In this document: positions 55,659 through 64,000 of the stretch, in pieces | Position numbering within the stretch: the first letter of the stretch is position 1 | How the letters are laid out: the number at the start of each line of letters is the position of its first letter | NCBI GenBank assembly: GCA_037139095.1 | Contig: JBAXHD010000002.1 | Coordinates: 62,001 to 126,000 of the forward strand | Source of the DNA: WLMZ01 sp037139095 | GTDB taxonomy: Bacteria; Actinomycetota; Acidimicrobiia; Acidimicrobiales; Ilumatobacteraceae | Direction: 5' to 3' | DNA: 64,000 bases | Translations under genes and position numbers: made by a program | Notes under the pieces: model-generated | The model's database searches: none | Told to the model about the DNA's origin: nothing | The model's input: only the letters and a program-made list of their open reading frames with translations

Positions 55659-57487
55659 TGGCAACTCCACCACCAATTCCAGATGCTGCTTGGCTCTGGG
55701 AGAACGAGCCGTGCCGGGCGGCTTGCCCCGTGCACACCGATGCCGGTGCATACGTGACAGCGATCGCTGAGGGTCGCTTCCGTGACGCATACATGATTGC
55801 GCGGGGCCCGAACCCGTTTCCGTCAATCTGCGGTCGGGTGTGTGCAGCGCCCTGCGAGTCGGCATGCCGCCGCGGCAACCTCGACTCGCCGGTGTCGATT
55901 CGAGCGTTGAAGCGTTTCGTGAGCGAACGCTATGGCGTCGAGAGTTTTGCGGGTGCGGCGGCTTGGCACGAAGGCCATGGCCCGGTTCCCGCGGCAACCG
56001 GCTCATCGGTTGCAATCATTGGTGGAGGCCCCGGCGGCTTGGCCGCAGCACATGATCTTCGGCTCGCTGGTCACGCAGTCACCATCTACGAAGCCGAATC
56101 GCGGCTTGGCGGAATGATGGTGCTTGGTATTCCTGAGTACCGCCTGCCGCGTCCATTGATTGAGCGCGAGATCGATGCTGTGATCTCACTTGGCGTGGAC
56201 GTCCGTTTGAACTGTCGCATCGGTCGCGACATCACATTCGACGAACTGATTGCGCAGCACGACGCAGTGTTCGTGTGTGTCGGAACGGCACGCGGCCGAA
56301 GCCTCGATATTCCGGGCAACGACCTTGATGGTGTGTTCAAAGCTGTTGAGTTCTTGCTCAACGTGAACCAAGGATTCCGCGTGCAACTTGGTTCGCGAGT
56401 CGTGGTTGTTGGCGGCGGCAATGTCGCGTTCGATGCCGCTCGCACAGCGCTTCGTGCCTCGGCGCGTGACGAGGCCGCTCCGGCTCCTGTAGTGCTGAGC
56501 CAGAGCGCAGGTGACGACGCGAGACGAGGCCTCACGACCACTCTTGATGCGGCCCGCGCTGCTCTGCGCGCTGGCGTGTCGCACGTGACCGTGGTGGCTC
56601 TTGAGTCGTTTGCTGAGATGCCCGCAGCGCTGGAGGAGATCGAAGAAGCTGAGGCCGAAGGCATTCACATTATGTTTCGCCGCGGTCCGCACCGCATCGT
56701 TGGCGAAGGTCGTGTGACTGGCCTGGAGACCATCGAGGTTGTGTCGGTGTTCGACGAACAGCATCGCTTCGCGCCGGTCTTCGCGGCAGGAACTGAATCG
56801 ATCATTCAGGCCGACACCGTGATTTTGGCGGTGGGTCAATCGCCCGACGTTGTCTTTCTCGGAGAAGGCAACATCGATCGCAATCGATTCGGCGGCATTG
56901 CGGTTGATGCGAACATGCGCTCGAGCAATCCTCGTGTTTGGGCTGGCGGCGATGTTGCGTTTGGCCCACGAAACCTCATCGATGCAATCGCTGATGGACG
57001 CAAGGCGGCCGCTTCGATTCATGCTGTGCTGTCGGGCAGCGACCAAGTTGCCGATGGTGCGCAACGCCACGCCAGTGTCGTGCGCATCGAGTTGATTTCA
57101 AAGCCCAACTTCAGGCGTATGGCTACGGGCTACGACGCCATCGCCCGAGTTGCTGTGCCAAGTGTGCCGAACGATCGTCGCATTGGCTTTGCCGAAGTTG
57201 AGACCGGTTACGACGAGGGTCACGCAGTGCTCGAAGGGTTGCGCTGTCTGCGCTGCTTCGAGAACGTGATGCTCAAGCCCGAACTGTGCATCTTGTGTGG
57301 GTTGTGCGTGGACGTGTGTCCTACCAATTGCATTTCGATTGTGCGTGCCGATGATGCCGGCCACGGAACTGCAGCCCAGTCGGTGCTGTTACTCGATGAA
57401 GAGATCTGTATTCGATGCGGGTTGTGCGTCAACCGATGCCCGCCCGGTGCCCTGTTGATGGTTCACGCCAGAGAGGTTGTTGCATGA
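55658..57487 (+). CDS. GltD-like FAD/NAD(P)H oxidoreductase with C-terminal 2x[4Fe-4S] ferredoxin domain
   Basis: A 609-residue flavoprotein. The N-terminal Fe-S helix domain (residues 15-90) has CRAACPVHTDAG and CGRVCAAPCESACRRG; IIGGGPGGLAAAHDL near 120 binds FAD, VVVVGGGNVAFDAAR near 250 the NAD(P)H, and GGDVAFGPRNLIDAIADG near 431 is the second FAD motif. The tail (about 540-605) is a bacterial ferredoxin: CILCGLCVDVCPTNC and CIRCGLCVNRCPPG. It resembles glutamate synthase small subunit and NfnB-type proteins, but there is no gltB here. I infer it passes electrons between NAD(P)H or ferredoxin and the cytochrome b encoded next, with which it overlaps (ATGA). Confidence 0.9.
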   Translation: MATPPPIPDAAWLWENEPCRAACPVHTDAGAYVTAIAEGRFRDAYMIARGPNPFPSICGRVCAAPCESACRRGNLDSPVSIRALKRFVSERYGVESFAGAAAWHEGHGPVPAATGSSVAIIGGGPGGLAAAHDLRLAGHAVTIYEAESRLGGMMVLGIPEYRLPRPLIEREIDAVISLGVDVRLNCRIGRDITFDELIAQHDAVFVCVGTARGRSLDIPGNDLDGVFKAVEFLLNVNQGFRVQLGSRVVVVGGGNVAFDAARTALRASARDEAAPAPVVLSQSAGDDARRGLTTTLDAARAALRAGVSHVTVVALESFAEMPAALEEIEEAEAEGIHIMFRRGPHRIVGEGRVTGLETIEVVSVFDEQHRFAPVFAAGTESIIQADTVILAVGQSPDVVFLGEGNIDRNRFGGIAVDANMRSSNPRVWAGGDVAFGPRNLIDAIADGRKAAASIHAVLSGSDQVADGAQRHASVVRIELISKPNFRRMATGYDAIARVAVPSVPNDRRIGFAEVETGYDEGHAVLEGLRCLRCFENVMLKPELCILCGLCVDVCPTNCISIVRADDAGHGTAAQSVLLLDEEICIRCGLCVNRCPPGALLMVHAREVVA

Positions 57488-58860
57488 TTGACCAAGAAGC
57501 CGGAAACAGCGAGCAGTTGCGAGACGCGCTCGAGCCAGACGTGTATCCGGTTCCAGAAAGTCGGTGGCAGCGAGTCACCCACACCGAAGCGTGGCGCTCG
57601 GTGTTTCGTCATCCGCAACTCGACACACCGCGTGGTCGCGCATTGCAGGGATTCTCCAACGTGTTCCTGCACGTGTATCCAGTGAAGGTGCCGCGGCGCG
57701 TGCTGAGGCTGCGCTATTCGTGGCGCTTGGGTTACATCGCCACGGTGCTCTTCACGATCTTGGTGGTCACCGGGGTGTACCTGATGTTCTTTTACACGCC
57801 GTCGGTGACTGCCGCCTACGGAGACATGCAGCAGTTGCGCACGGGGGTCGGCTTTGGACAACTTGTTCGCAACGTGCATCGATGGTCGGCGCACCTGATG
57901 GTGCTCGTGGTCGTGTTGCACCTCATCCGAGTGTTCTTCGCCGGGGCATACAAGCGGCCTCGACAGTTCAACTGGGTGATCGGCATGGTGCTCTTCGCAA
58001 TCACCCTCGGTTTCTCGTTTACCGGCTACCTGCTGCCGTGGGACCAACTCAGCTACTGGGCGGTCACCGTGGGCACCAACCTTGTGGGCTACGTGCCCGT
58101 GGTTGGCGGCATTCTCACCGACTTGTTGATCGGCGGTCCCCAGATTGGTCAGGCCACGTTGCAACGGTTCTATGCGCTGCACGTAGCGGTGCTGCCGTTG
58201 GCCTTGGCAATGATGTTGATGGTGCACATCTGGCGGGTGCGCAAGGACGGTTTTGCAGTGAAGCGCGGCAGTGCCGGTGCCTTCGCCGAAGGTGCCACTG
58301 AGGCCGTCGATGAGTCGGCGACTCGTACGCCGTCGTTGCCGATGTGTACTGCGCGTGCAATCGACAACGGAGATCGGGTGCGTGTGCTTGGTGTTGTTGA
58401 TCGCGAGTCGGTCACGGCAGAAGAACGCCTTACCGACGACACGGTGTTTGCGTGGCCACACCTGTTGGTGCGCCACGCTGTGGTGGGCCTGGGCACAGTC
58501 GCCACGGTGATTGCGCTCGGTGTGGCATTCGCTGCACCACTTCGCGACATCGCGAATCCAAACCTCACCCCCGAGCCGGCGAAGGCGCCGTGGTACTTCG
58601 TTGGTCTACAAGAGATGCTGTCGCATTTCGATCCGCTTGTTGCTGGCATCTTCGTGCCGGCGGGTGTGTTGCTCACGTTGGCGTTGCTGCCGTATTTCGA
58701 TCGGAATCCAGCCACTGAATCGAGGAACCGAAAGGTGGCGGTGTGTGTGTTCGCCACGATCTTGATCATTGCGGTGACGCTCACCGTGATTGGGGCTCTG
58801 TTTAGAGGCCCGGGCTGGGAGTTCGTGCCGCCGTGGCAACACTCGTACTTGGAGATGTGA
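57484..58860 (+). CDS. Cytochrome b of a bc/b6f-type complex (fused b6 and subunit IV regions)
   Basis: A 458-residue quinol oxidase core with about eight helices. In helix B the haem histidines VHRW and VLHL are 13 residues apart, and in helix D ALHV and MVHIW are 14 apart, the b6-type spacing. GYLLPWDQLSYWAVTVGTNL near 180 is the Qo helix region. A linker rich in charges (about 258-310) leads to a subunit IV-like part where the PEWY motif appears as APWYFVGLQEM near 365. Menaquinol is the expected donor. The ATG overlaps the flavoprotein stop. Confidence 0.94.
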   Translation: MIDQEAGNSEQLRDALEPDVYPVPESRWQRVTHTEAWRSVFRHPQLDTPRGRALQGFSNVFLHVYPVKVPRRVLRLRYSWRLGYIATVLFTILVVTGVYLMFFYTPSVTAAYGDMQQLRTGVGFGQLVRNVHRWSAHLMVLVVVLHLIRVFFAGAYKRPRQFNWVIGMVLFAITLGFSFTGYLLPWDQLSYWAVTVGTNLVGYVPVVGGILTDLLIGGPQIGQATLQRFYALHVAVLPLALAMMLMVHIWRVRKDGFAVKRGSAGAFAEGATEAVDESATRTPSLPMCTARAIDNGDRVRVLGVVDRESVTAEERLTDDTVFAWPHLLVRHAVVGLGTVATVIALGVAFAAPLRDIANPNLTPEPAKAPWYFVGLQEMLSHFDPLVAGIFVPAGVLLTLALLPYFDRNPATESRNRKVAVCVFATILIIAVTLTVIGALFRGPGWEFVPPWQHSYLEM

Positions 58861-58869
58861 GGAACGATC

Positions 58870-59364
58870 ATGGCCACAACACGTAGGAACCTGCTTCGCG
58901 CGGGATGGAGACTGTGCGGCAGCATGCTTGCGCTCGCCGCAGGATGGACTTCGTGGGAGTTGCTTCGGCCGCTCACTGCGGCCGGTGCCAGCGGGAAGAT
59001 GAAATTGGGCAATCCGGCCAACTTCAAACCGGGCACAGCGACGTTTGTGAACCAGGGTCGACTCTGGGTGGCGAATGCTGACGGGCACTTGTTTGCGCTG
59101 TCGCAGAAGTGTCCGCATCTTGGTTGCCGAGTTCCGTTTTGTGAAAGCTCGGGTCAGTTCGAATGTCCGTGTCACGGATCGGTGTTCGACATCGGCGGCG
59201 AGTGGGTCAAAGGGCCATCGCCACGCGGTATGGACCAACATCCGCTCACCGTGGAGAACAACGAGTTGGTTGTTGATACGAGCAAACGCATCGATGGCCC
59301 CGACCGCGGTGCCTCAGCATTTCTGACTGCTCCGAAAGGCCCGGCGTGCGCCGGGAACGGGTGA
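58870..59364 (+). CDS. Rieske [2Fe-2S] protein
   Basis: A 164-residue protein with a twin-Arg-like start (TTRRNLLRAGWRL) and one hydrophobic stretch (about 14-28), pointing to Tat export and membrane anchoring. The cluster motifs CPHLGCRVPFC near 80 and CPCHGSVFD near 98 give the two Cys and two His ligands plus the disulfide cysteines. It is the electron acceptor from quinol in the complex. GAGG lies upstream of the ATG. It overlaps the cytochrome c gene by a GTGA. Confidence 0.94.
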   Translation: MATTRRNLLRAGWRLCGSMLALAAGWTSWELLRPLTAAGASGKMKLGNPANFKPGTATFVNQGRLWVANADGHLFALSQKCPHLGCRVPFCESSGQFECPCHGSVFDIGGEWVKGPSPRGMDQHPLTVENNELVVDTSKRIDGPDRGASAFLTAPKGPACAGNG

Positions 59365-59846
59365 CGGCGATGCCAGAGCGTGCACCGAAACCCCAACTCG
59401 ACGAACCAGAGTGGCTGCAACGCAGCCTTGACCGCTACCTCACGTGGGGCTTGGTGTTCATGGTGGTGTTGCTCGTGGCGTTCCCGCTGTATCGCCTGCG
59501 CGAACCAACGCTGCGCGCTGACGCAAAGGCCGAGCAGCAGCAGAACTATGAAAAGACCGGTGGCGAGTTGTTCTCAACGAACTGCGCGTCGTGTCATGGC
59601 AAACAAGCCACGGGCGGCACTGCGCCAACCTTGAACTCGAAGCAGTTCCTGAGTACCACCACCGATAACCAGATCGCGTTGATCGTTACCGGTGGAGTCT
59701 CGGGTTCGTCGATGTCGGCATGGAGTCTTGACTATGGCGGTTCGCTGACTGACGAACAGATTCGTCAGCTGGTGACCTACCTGCGCACGCTGGAGCCGAA
59801 GGCGCCAAGCATTCCTGACTGGCGCACCGGAGCCAAGGCACCGTAA
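59361..59846 (+). CDS. Membrane-anchored monohaem cytochrome c
   Basis: A 161-residue protein: cytoplasmic tail, one transmembrane helix (about 27-45), a short linker, and a cytochrome c domain with the haem site NCASCHGKQATGG near 73 and the axial Met probably in GSSMSAWS near 116. The start taken is the GTG overlapping the Rieske stop; ATG 59370 is equally possible. It is the last gene of the operon and would carry electrons from the Rieske centre to an oxidase or the cupredoxin. Confidence 0.92.
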   Translation: MTAMPERAPKPQLDEPEWLQRSLDRYLTWGLVFMVVLLVAFPLYRLREPTLRADAKAEQQQNYEKTGGELFSTNCASCHGKQATGGTAPTLNSKQFLSTTTDNQIALIVTGGVSGSSMSAWSLDYGGSLTDEQIRQLVTYLRTLEPKAPSIPDWRTGAKAP

Positions 59847-59849
59847 TTC

Positions 59850-61334
59850 TTAGCTCAGCAATTGATCTGCTGGCGCCCAACAACTGTGTGTGCCACTCGA
59901 GATGCGCTCGGGCAACAGCACGCTGGCAATGGGCCCGGCAGCGATGTCTTGCGCTGCGAAAATCTGGCACTGCGATTGATCGTTGTTCATGTCGGTTGTG
60001 AACGTGACGACATAGCCATCGTCTTCAGCAATTGAACCGATGCGCGGTGCCATCGGTGCCTCGCTGGCGTAGACGCCATCGGGGAACTTGTATTCATCGA
60101 CAGTGCCGGTGTGCGTATCGAGCTTGGTGAGTCCGTTGAACAAGAACCAACCCGGCTTGCCCGTGACCGTGTAGGTGTAGCGATACGGCTGGCCTGCGTA
60201 GCGCCCGTTGATGGTGCCGAACTCGAGGATGCGATCATCGAGGCGTTCTTCGGTGGTGCGGCCAGTGCGCATGTTGAACCGCCAGCGATGTGGATGCGGT
60301 TGCATGCGGGCGAGGTCGAGGAACCGAAACATCTGCTCGAACTCGGTGTCTTCGGGTGCCGCTTTGGGACTGGGATGTGTTTGGTAGAAGCCGTCGAGCA
60401 CGATCTCGTCGCCGTCTTCGAATGCGTTGATCCAATGCAACACATAGGTGGGGTCTGCCTCAAACCAGCGCACATCGCCAGCGTTGCCGCGGCGCGGGAT
60501 GATCGCGAACCGAGTAGGCATCTCGGGGTAGTAGCGCACGGCGTAGATGTCGCGTTCGAGGAGCCGCGGATCCCAGAACATCGGGCAGTCGTTGAGGATC
60601 GCGTAGTTCTCGGTGAACGCCATGTCGTGCGGCAAGCGCGGCCCCGGCAGAGGAATGGGCGTGTAGTGAACCAAGGCGTTGCTGGCGTCGACCACGCCGT
60701 AATGCATGTACGGAGCGTGGGTGGAGTAGTTGAAGAACAGCATCTCGCCGGTGCGTTCGTCGACCTTGGTGTGCGCCGAAACGCCTTCAGCTGGGAAGTG
60801 GCCATCCCAAGTTTCGCGTGAGAGATCGGCCAGCGAGATGGGGTCGTGGCGATAGAGATCGCCGCATTGATAGAAGCTGGTTTTGGCGACGCCAGCGTGT
60901 ACCACCACGTCGGTGCTCGATGCATCCTTCAGACGAGCGCGTGCGCCCCATCCGTCGGTGCGTATCGATCGTTGTGGGCTCTCGGCGAGTCCGGCCCAGA
61001 GCGCGTGGCCGGCCTCGTTCTCGGCAGCGAGCGCAGCGGTGCGAACAAAGCGGTTGGCATAGGTGGCTCGCCCATCGGCGAAGTGGATCGAGTGCAACAT
61101 GCCGTCGCCATCGAAGGGGTGATAGCGACCGATGGACTCGTGCACGGGGTTCTCGGTGTTGCGTAGGTACACGCCCGCAAGGTCGCGTGGGATCGAGCCG
61201 GTGACACGCAGATCGCCGATGTCGTAGGTGGCGTCATACTCGGTGCGGTTGGGTTGCCACGGCCCGGTTCGATACGGGTGCGTATCGTTCGGGTCGAGCG
61301 AGCCAACCGTGGTGTGAACGACTCTGGATGTCAT
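59850..61334 (-). CDS. Carotenoid cleavage oxygenase family protein
   Basis: A 494-residue seven-bladed propeller oxygenase. GVYLRNTENPVHE near residue 53, FDGDGMLHSIHF near 74 (first His), SAHTKVDERTGEMLFF near 185, PLPGPRLPHDMAFTENY near 225 (second His) and the final ISSGTHSCW (fourth His) hold the iron. These enzymes cleave carotenoids, apocarotenoids or stilbenoids. It converges with the cytochrome c gene with a gap of 3 bases, and diverges from the amidohydrolase across 70 bp. The ATG at MTSRVV was chosen. Confidence 0.92.
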   Translation of the reverse strand: MTSRVVHTTVGSLDPNDTHPYRTGPWQPNRTEYDATYDIGDLRVTGSIPRDLAGVYLRNTENPVHESIGRYHPFDGDGMLHSIHFADGRATYANRFVRTAALAAENEAGHALWAGLAESPQRSIRTDGWGARARLKDASSTDVVVHAGVAKTSFYQCGDLYRHDPISLADLSRETWDGHFPAEGVSAHTKVDERTGEMLFFNYSTHAPYMHYGVVDASNALVHYTPIPLPGPRLPHDMAFTENYAILNDCPMFWDPRLLERDIYAVRYYPEMPTRFAIIPRRGNAGDVRWFEADPTYVLHWINAFEDGDEIVLDGFYQTHPSPKAAPEDTEFEQMFRFLDLARMQPHPHRWRFNMRTGRTTEERLDDRILEFGTINGRYAGQPYRYTYTVTGKPGWFLFNGLTKLDTHTGTVDEYKFPDGVYASEAPMAPRIGSIAEDDGYVVTFTTDMNNDQSQCQIFAAQDIAAGPIASVLLPERISSGTHSCWAPADQLLS

Positions 61335-61404
61335 CGTGTCCCCATGGCAGCTCACAGTACCTGCGATGAAGAGTTGTCCCGAACGTAGGTGCAACACTGA
61401 GGCA

Positions 61405-62631
61405 ATGACAATGACCTACAACTCGACCGGCCTGATAGTGCACGACGCCGATGCGCACGTGATGGAGACACCGGGTTGGTTGCGTGATCACGCAGACCCA
61501 GGCATTCGTGATCGAATCGCTGCCCTCGAATATCAGGGCGGTAGTGAACTGCGCCAGACCGGCGACCCCGATGAACAACTCCGTGACATCAATGCGGCAT
61601 TCGCCAAGCTCACCGAGCGTCATCTCTCCGATGAGTACCGCTCGGTTGAGCAGGCCGAGATCATGTTGCGCAAAAACTTCGCGGCCACCGGTTCGTTCAT
61701 TGCCGAAGACCGTCCGCGAGCGCTCGACATGCTTGGCTTCGCGAGCCAGCTCATGTTCAACACGTTTCACAACACTCGGCTGCACGACTGGGAGCATTCG
61801 GGCGACATCGAGCTCGCGATTGGCGCAGCGCGCGCCCACAACCGAGCGATGTTTGATTTCTGCTCAGTCGACAGCCGATTGTTGCCAACCATGTACGTGC
61901 CCCTCGCCGACCTCGACAAGGCTGGCGGGTTAGCGAACGAGGCAATTGCAATGGGTGCCTCAGCGTTGTTGGTGGCATCGGGATGTCCACCGGGGCATTC
62001 GCCGAGCCACCTTGGCCTCGACTCTGTGTGGCGTGCCGCCAGCGAGGCGCGCATACCGATCGTGTTTCATGTGGGCGGCACGGGCTCGCTCATCGACCCC
62101 AACTACTTCGTGAACGGTTTGCCGATCCCTGCCGATTTCCATGGTGGTGCCGAGAACTTCCGCTCGGTGGATTACATGGGCATTCCGGTGCCTCCGGCGC
62201 AGACCTTGGCCACCATGATTTTCGATGGAGTCTTCGACCGGTTCCCCGATCTGCGCGTTGGGATCATCGAGCAGGGAGCCATCTGGGTGCCCTCGTGGAT
62301 GCGCCAAATGGAGGCTGCCTTCGATGCATTCGTTCGTCACGAAGACCGTCTCAAGCGGCTCGCCATGCGCCCCAGCGACTACGTGCGCCAGCATCTTCGT
62401 TTCACGCCGTACCCCACCGAGGATGTCGGCTGGATTATCGAACAGGCGGGTGAGCAGGTGTGTCTGTTCTCGTCCGACTATCCCCATGTCGAGGGTGGCC
62501 GCCGGCCGATCGAGCGGTTCGAGACGTCGCTCGCCAATGCCTCCGACTCGGTGCGTCAGGCGTTCTATCACGACAACTTTGTTGACCTGATGGGCTCGGC
62601 GCTCGATGGAGTTCGGCCGACGCCTGCCTGA
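61405..62631 (+). CDS. Amidohydrolase 2 family metal-dependent hydrolase
   Basis: A 408-residue TIM-barrel enzyme of the aminocarboxymuconate-semialdehyde decarboxylase-like group. HDADAHVMETPGW near residue 12 is the metal site (DxH), PIVFHVGG near 221 has the next His and SSDYPHVEGGRRPIERF near 360 the Asp. Such enzymes decarboxylate or hydrolyse aromatic and ring-cleavage products. Divergence from the carotenoid oxygenase gene suggests a shared degradation pathway. ATG 61405 is preferred, with ATG 61411 possible. Confidence 0.87.
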   Translation: MTMTYNSTGLIVHDADAHVMETPGWLRDHADPGIRDRIAALEYQGGSELRQTGDPDEQLRDINAAFAKLTERHLSDEYRSVEQAEIMLRKNFAATGSFIAEDRPRALDMLGFASQLMFNTFHNTRLHDWEHSGDIELAIGAARAHNRAMFDFCSVDSRLLPTMYVPLADLDKAGGLANEAIAMGASALLVASGCPPGHSPSHLGLDSVWRAASEARIPIVFHVGGTGSLIDPNYFVNGLPIPADFHGGAENFRSVDYMGIPVPPAQTLATMIFDGVFDRFPDLRVGIIEQGAIWVPSWMRQMEAAFDAFVRHEDRLKRLAMRPSDYVRQHLRFTPYPTEDVGWIIEQAGEQVCLFSSDYPHVEGGRRPIERFETSLANASDSVRQAFYHDNFVDLMGSALDGVRPTPA

Positions 62632-62660
62632 GCAACAGCTCGTGTGAGGTGTCGGGGGGT

Positions 62661-62690
62661 ACATGTCGGTTTTGTGTCGGAGCGACATGT
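62661..62690. promoter_or_regulatory. Inverted repeat ahead of GGDEF gene
   Basis: Arms ACATGTCG and CGACATGT (8 bp, perfect) are separated by 14 bases, 38 bases upstream of the GGDEF start and 29 bases after the amidohydrolase stop. TGTCGG also recurs directly in this stretch. It may be an operator or a weak terminator. Confidence 0.4.
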
Positions 62691-62728
62691 GTGCTTGAGT
62701 TTCGCGCCGCGCGTGCCGATATTGAGGA

Positions 62729-64000
62729 ATGCTAGCGATCCAACCAGAAGCCCCTTCTGCGGGGCTGCTCGACGCGACGGTCCTGTTGGATTGCCTTCCT
62801 GATGTTGTGCTCGTGCTCGACGAGGCGGGTTGTTTGCGTTACGCGAACGCCGCAGCAGAGCGACAATTGGGTTGGACTCGTGACAAGTGGATGGGTCGCT
62901 CGGCGTTTGATTTGTTGCATCCCGATGACCTTGCTGTGGCCGTGGCCTCGATGGGCACGATGCAGGGCAAGGACTACGGCACCCCGGTAGAGGTGCGAGT
63001 GTCCGATGCCGATGCTGGCTGGCATTGGATGGAAATTGTGGGTGCCAACCACCATCATCACGCCAATGTTGGCGGCCTTGTGTTGGTGGTGCGTGACATT
63101 ACCCAACGTCGAATGTGGGAGGTCGCCGGCGGCGATGTGACCCGATTTCAACAGGTGATTCAGCACTCGCCATCGATCACGATGTTGCTTGATGCCGACG
63201 GCATCGTCACCAGTGTGAACGGCGCCTTCACGCGTCTGCTTGGGTTTGACCCATCGGTTGTGATCGGTGAGCCGCTGGCCACCTTCGTTGCCCATGAGTC
63301 GTTGGGTTCGCTCGCCGACCTGCTGAGTTCGATGAGTCGAGATCATCGCGCTACGTCGACCGAGTTGTCGATGATGCGGCTCGGTCGTAGCGAATTGCGA
63401 CCGATCAGATTCGAGTTCGCAGACTTGGTGAGTGACCCAGTCGTCGCTGGCTTCGTGGTGTCCGGATACGACGTGACCGAACTGCAGCGCGCTCGTAATG
63501 ACCTCGAGCAGATGGCTCGACACGATGCACTCACCGGCCTTGCGAATCGCTCGTTGCTGCTGTCGTGCCTCGATACGTATCTGGCAACCGGCCGACCCGT
63601 TGCCGTGGTGTTCATCGACCTCGATCGGTTCAAGCCAGTGAACGACTTGTTCGGCCATGAGGCTGGCGATGAGCTGCTTTCGCAAGTGGGTGTGCGCCTT
63701 GAGCAAGTGGTGCGTCCGGGCGATGTTGTAGCCCGTGTGGGCGGTGACGAGTTCGTGGTCTTAGCCCCGGGCATATCAGGGTGGTCGGCTGCAACGTTGT
63801 TAGCCGAACGGATTGAGTCGGCCCTGTCGGCGCCGTATGTGCTCAGCGTGGGGCCGGTGAAGATTGGGGCAAGCGCGGGCGTCGCGATATCGGACGCGAT
63901 GTCGAGCGTTGCCAGCTTGCTCGCTGACGCTGATGTGCGGATGTACGAAGCCAAGTCAGAGCGCCGTGGTATCACGTCGCGGGTGGCTGGCGAACCACGA
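62729..64000 (+). CDS. PAS-PAS-GGDEF diguanylate cyclase, partial (runs off the window)
   Basis: The frame stays open from an ATG after TTGAGGA to the last base, 424 codons with no stop. PAS 1 covers about residues 15-130 (LDCLPDVVLVLDEAG, ending VVRDITQRR), PAS 2 about 140-265 (QHSPSITMLLDADGIVTSVN). The GGDEF domain starts at DALTGLANRS near 265; FIDLDRFKPVND near 296 and the active site VGGDEF near 337-342 are intact, with an inhibitory RPGD five residues upstream. It should make cyclic di-GMP in response to a PAS-sensed signal. An EAL domain could follow beyond the window. Confidence 0.9.
   Translation, partial: MLAIQPEAPSAGLLDATVLLDCLPDVVLVLDEAGCLRYANAAAERQLGWTRDKWMGRSAFDLLHPDDLAVAVASMGTMQGKDYGTPVEVRVSDADAGWHWMEIVGANHHHHANVGGLVLVVRDITQRRMWEVAGGDVTRFQQVIQHSPSITMLLDADGIVTSVNGAFTRLLGFDPSVVIGEPLATFVAHESLGSLADLLSSMSRDHRATSTELSMMRLGRSELRPIRFEFADLVSDPVVAGFVVSGYDVTELQRARNDLEQMARHDALTGLANRSLLLSCLDTYLATGRPVAVVFIDLDRFKPVNDLFGHEAGDELLSQVGVRLEQVVRPGDVVARVGGDEFVVLAPGISGWSAATLLAERIESALSAPYVLSVGPVKIGASAGVAISDAMSSVASLLADADVRMYEAKSERRGITSRVAGEPR

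Noticed and set aside
62732..63706. Minus-strand open frame of about 320 codons at the end of the window
   Set aside because: It shadows the PAS-PAS-GGDEF gene, whose plus-strand frame carries clear motifs to the last base.

Overview
The window looks like a chromosomal segment of a free-living, moderately high-GC actinobacterium, most plausibly of the class Acidimicrobiia (Ilumatobacter or freshwater acIV-like); that placement is inference. Supporting traits are frequent GTG and TTG starts, two coenzyme F420 biosynthesis genes (cofD, cofE), a menaquinone gene (menB), DUF3499 and DUF5719 proteins, a class I BirA, and a gene order that matches from memory the actinobacterial core run known in Mycobacterium tuberculosis as roughly Rv3240c to Rv3285. 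Coding density is very high: no gap exceeds about 200 bp. I see no tRNA, rRNA, CRISPR array, insertion sequence or prophage.

Layout. 1-2.6 kb: acyl-CoA carboxylase alpha chain and, divergently, the biotin ligase that would modify it. 2.6-18.3 kb: cell-surface polysaccharide block with an LCP ligase, a complete dTDP-L-rhamnose set (rmlA, rmlC, rmlB, rmlD), four GT4-type glycosyltransferases, a mannose-1-P guanylyltransferase-like enzyme, a degenerate epimerase, GDP-mannose 4,6-dehydratase and a MOP-type flippase, with cofD inserted. 18.4-37.2 kb: a secreted SpoIID protein, a giant GT2 membrane glycosyltransferase with its DUF5719 partner, a thioredoxin-like protein, FtsH, DUF3499, a CPBP protease, a GT-C-like membrane protein, phosphomannomutase, a Trm112-like protein, a second secreted protein carrying the same repeats as the SpoIID protein, and ahcY. 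37.2-44.9 kb: YczE-like membrane protein, ComF, a HAD hydrolase, secA, prfB and ftsE-ftsX.

45-54.8 kb is metabolic and accessory: enoyl-CoA hydratase, a CRP/FNR-type palindrome ahead of a small protein and a truncated haemoglobin, SpoU methylase with menB, cofE, an acyl-ACP desaturase with a TetR-type palindrome against its start, a cupredoxin lipoprotein, a glycerophosphodiesterase lipoprotein, and a PdxA2-like dehydrogenase with a four-carbon acid sugar kinase. 54.9-59.8 kb is the most unusual part: a tightly coupled six-gene operon encoding a cupredoxin-like lipoprotein, a small membrane protein, a GltD-like flavoprotein with a double 4Fe-4S ferredoxin tail, cytochrome b, a Rieske protein and a membrane-anchored cytochrome c. 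It reads as a bc-type complex with its own NAD(P)H or ferredoxin input and a copper-protein output. The window closes with a carotenoid oxygenase, a divergent amidohydrolase and a PAS-PAS-GGDEF protein that runs off the end.

Several regulatory and repeat structures are visible: two long hairpins sharing identical 13-bp outer arms (37.2 and 45.0 kb), two convergent-gene hairpin terminators (16.9 and 26.6 kb), a 19-bp tandem repeat after ftsX, and the two operator-like palindromes named above.
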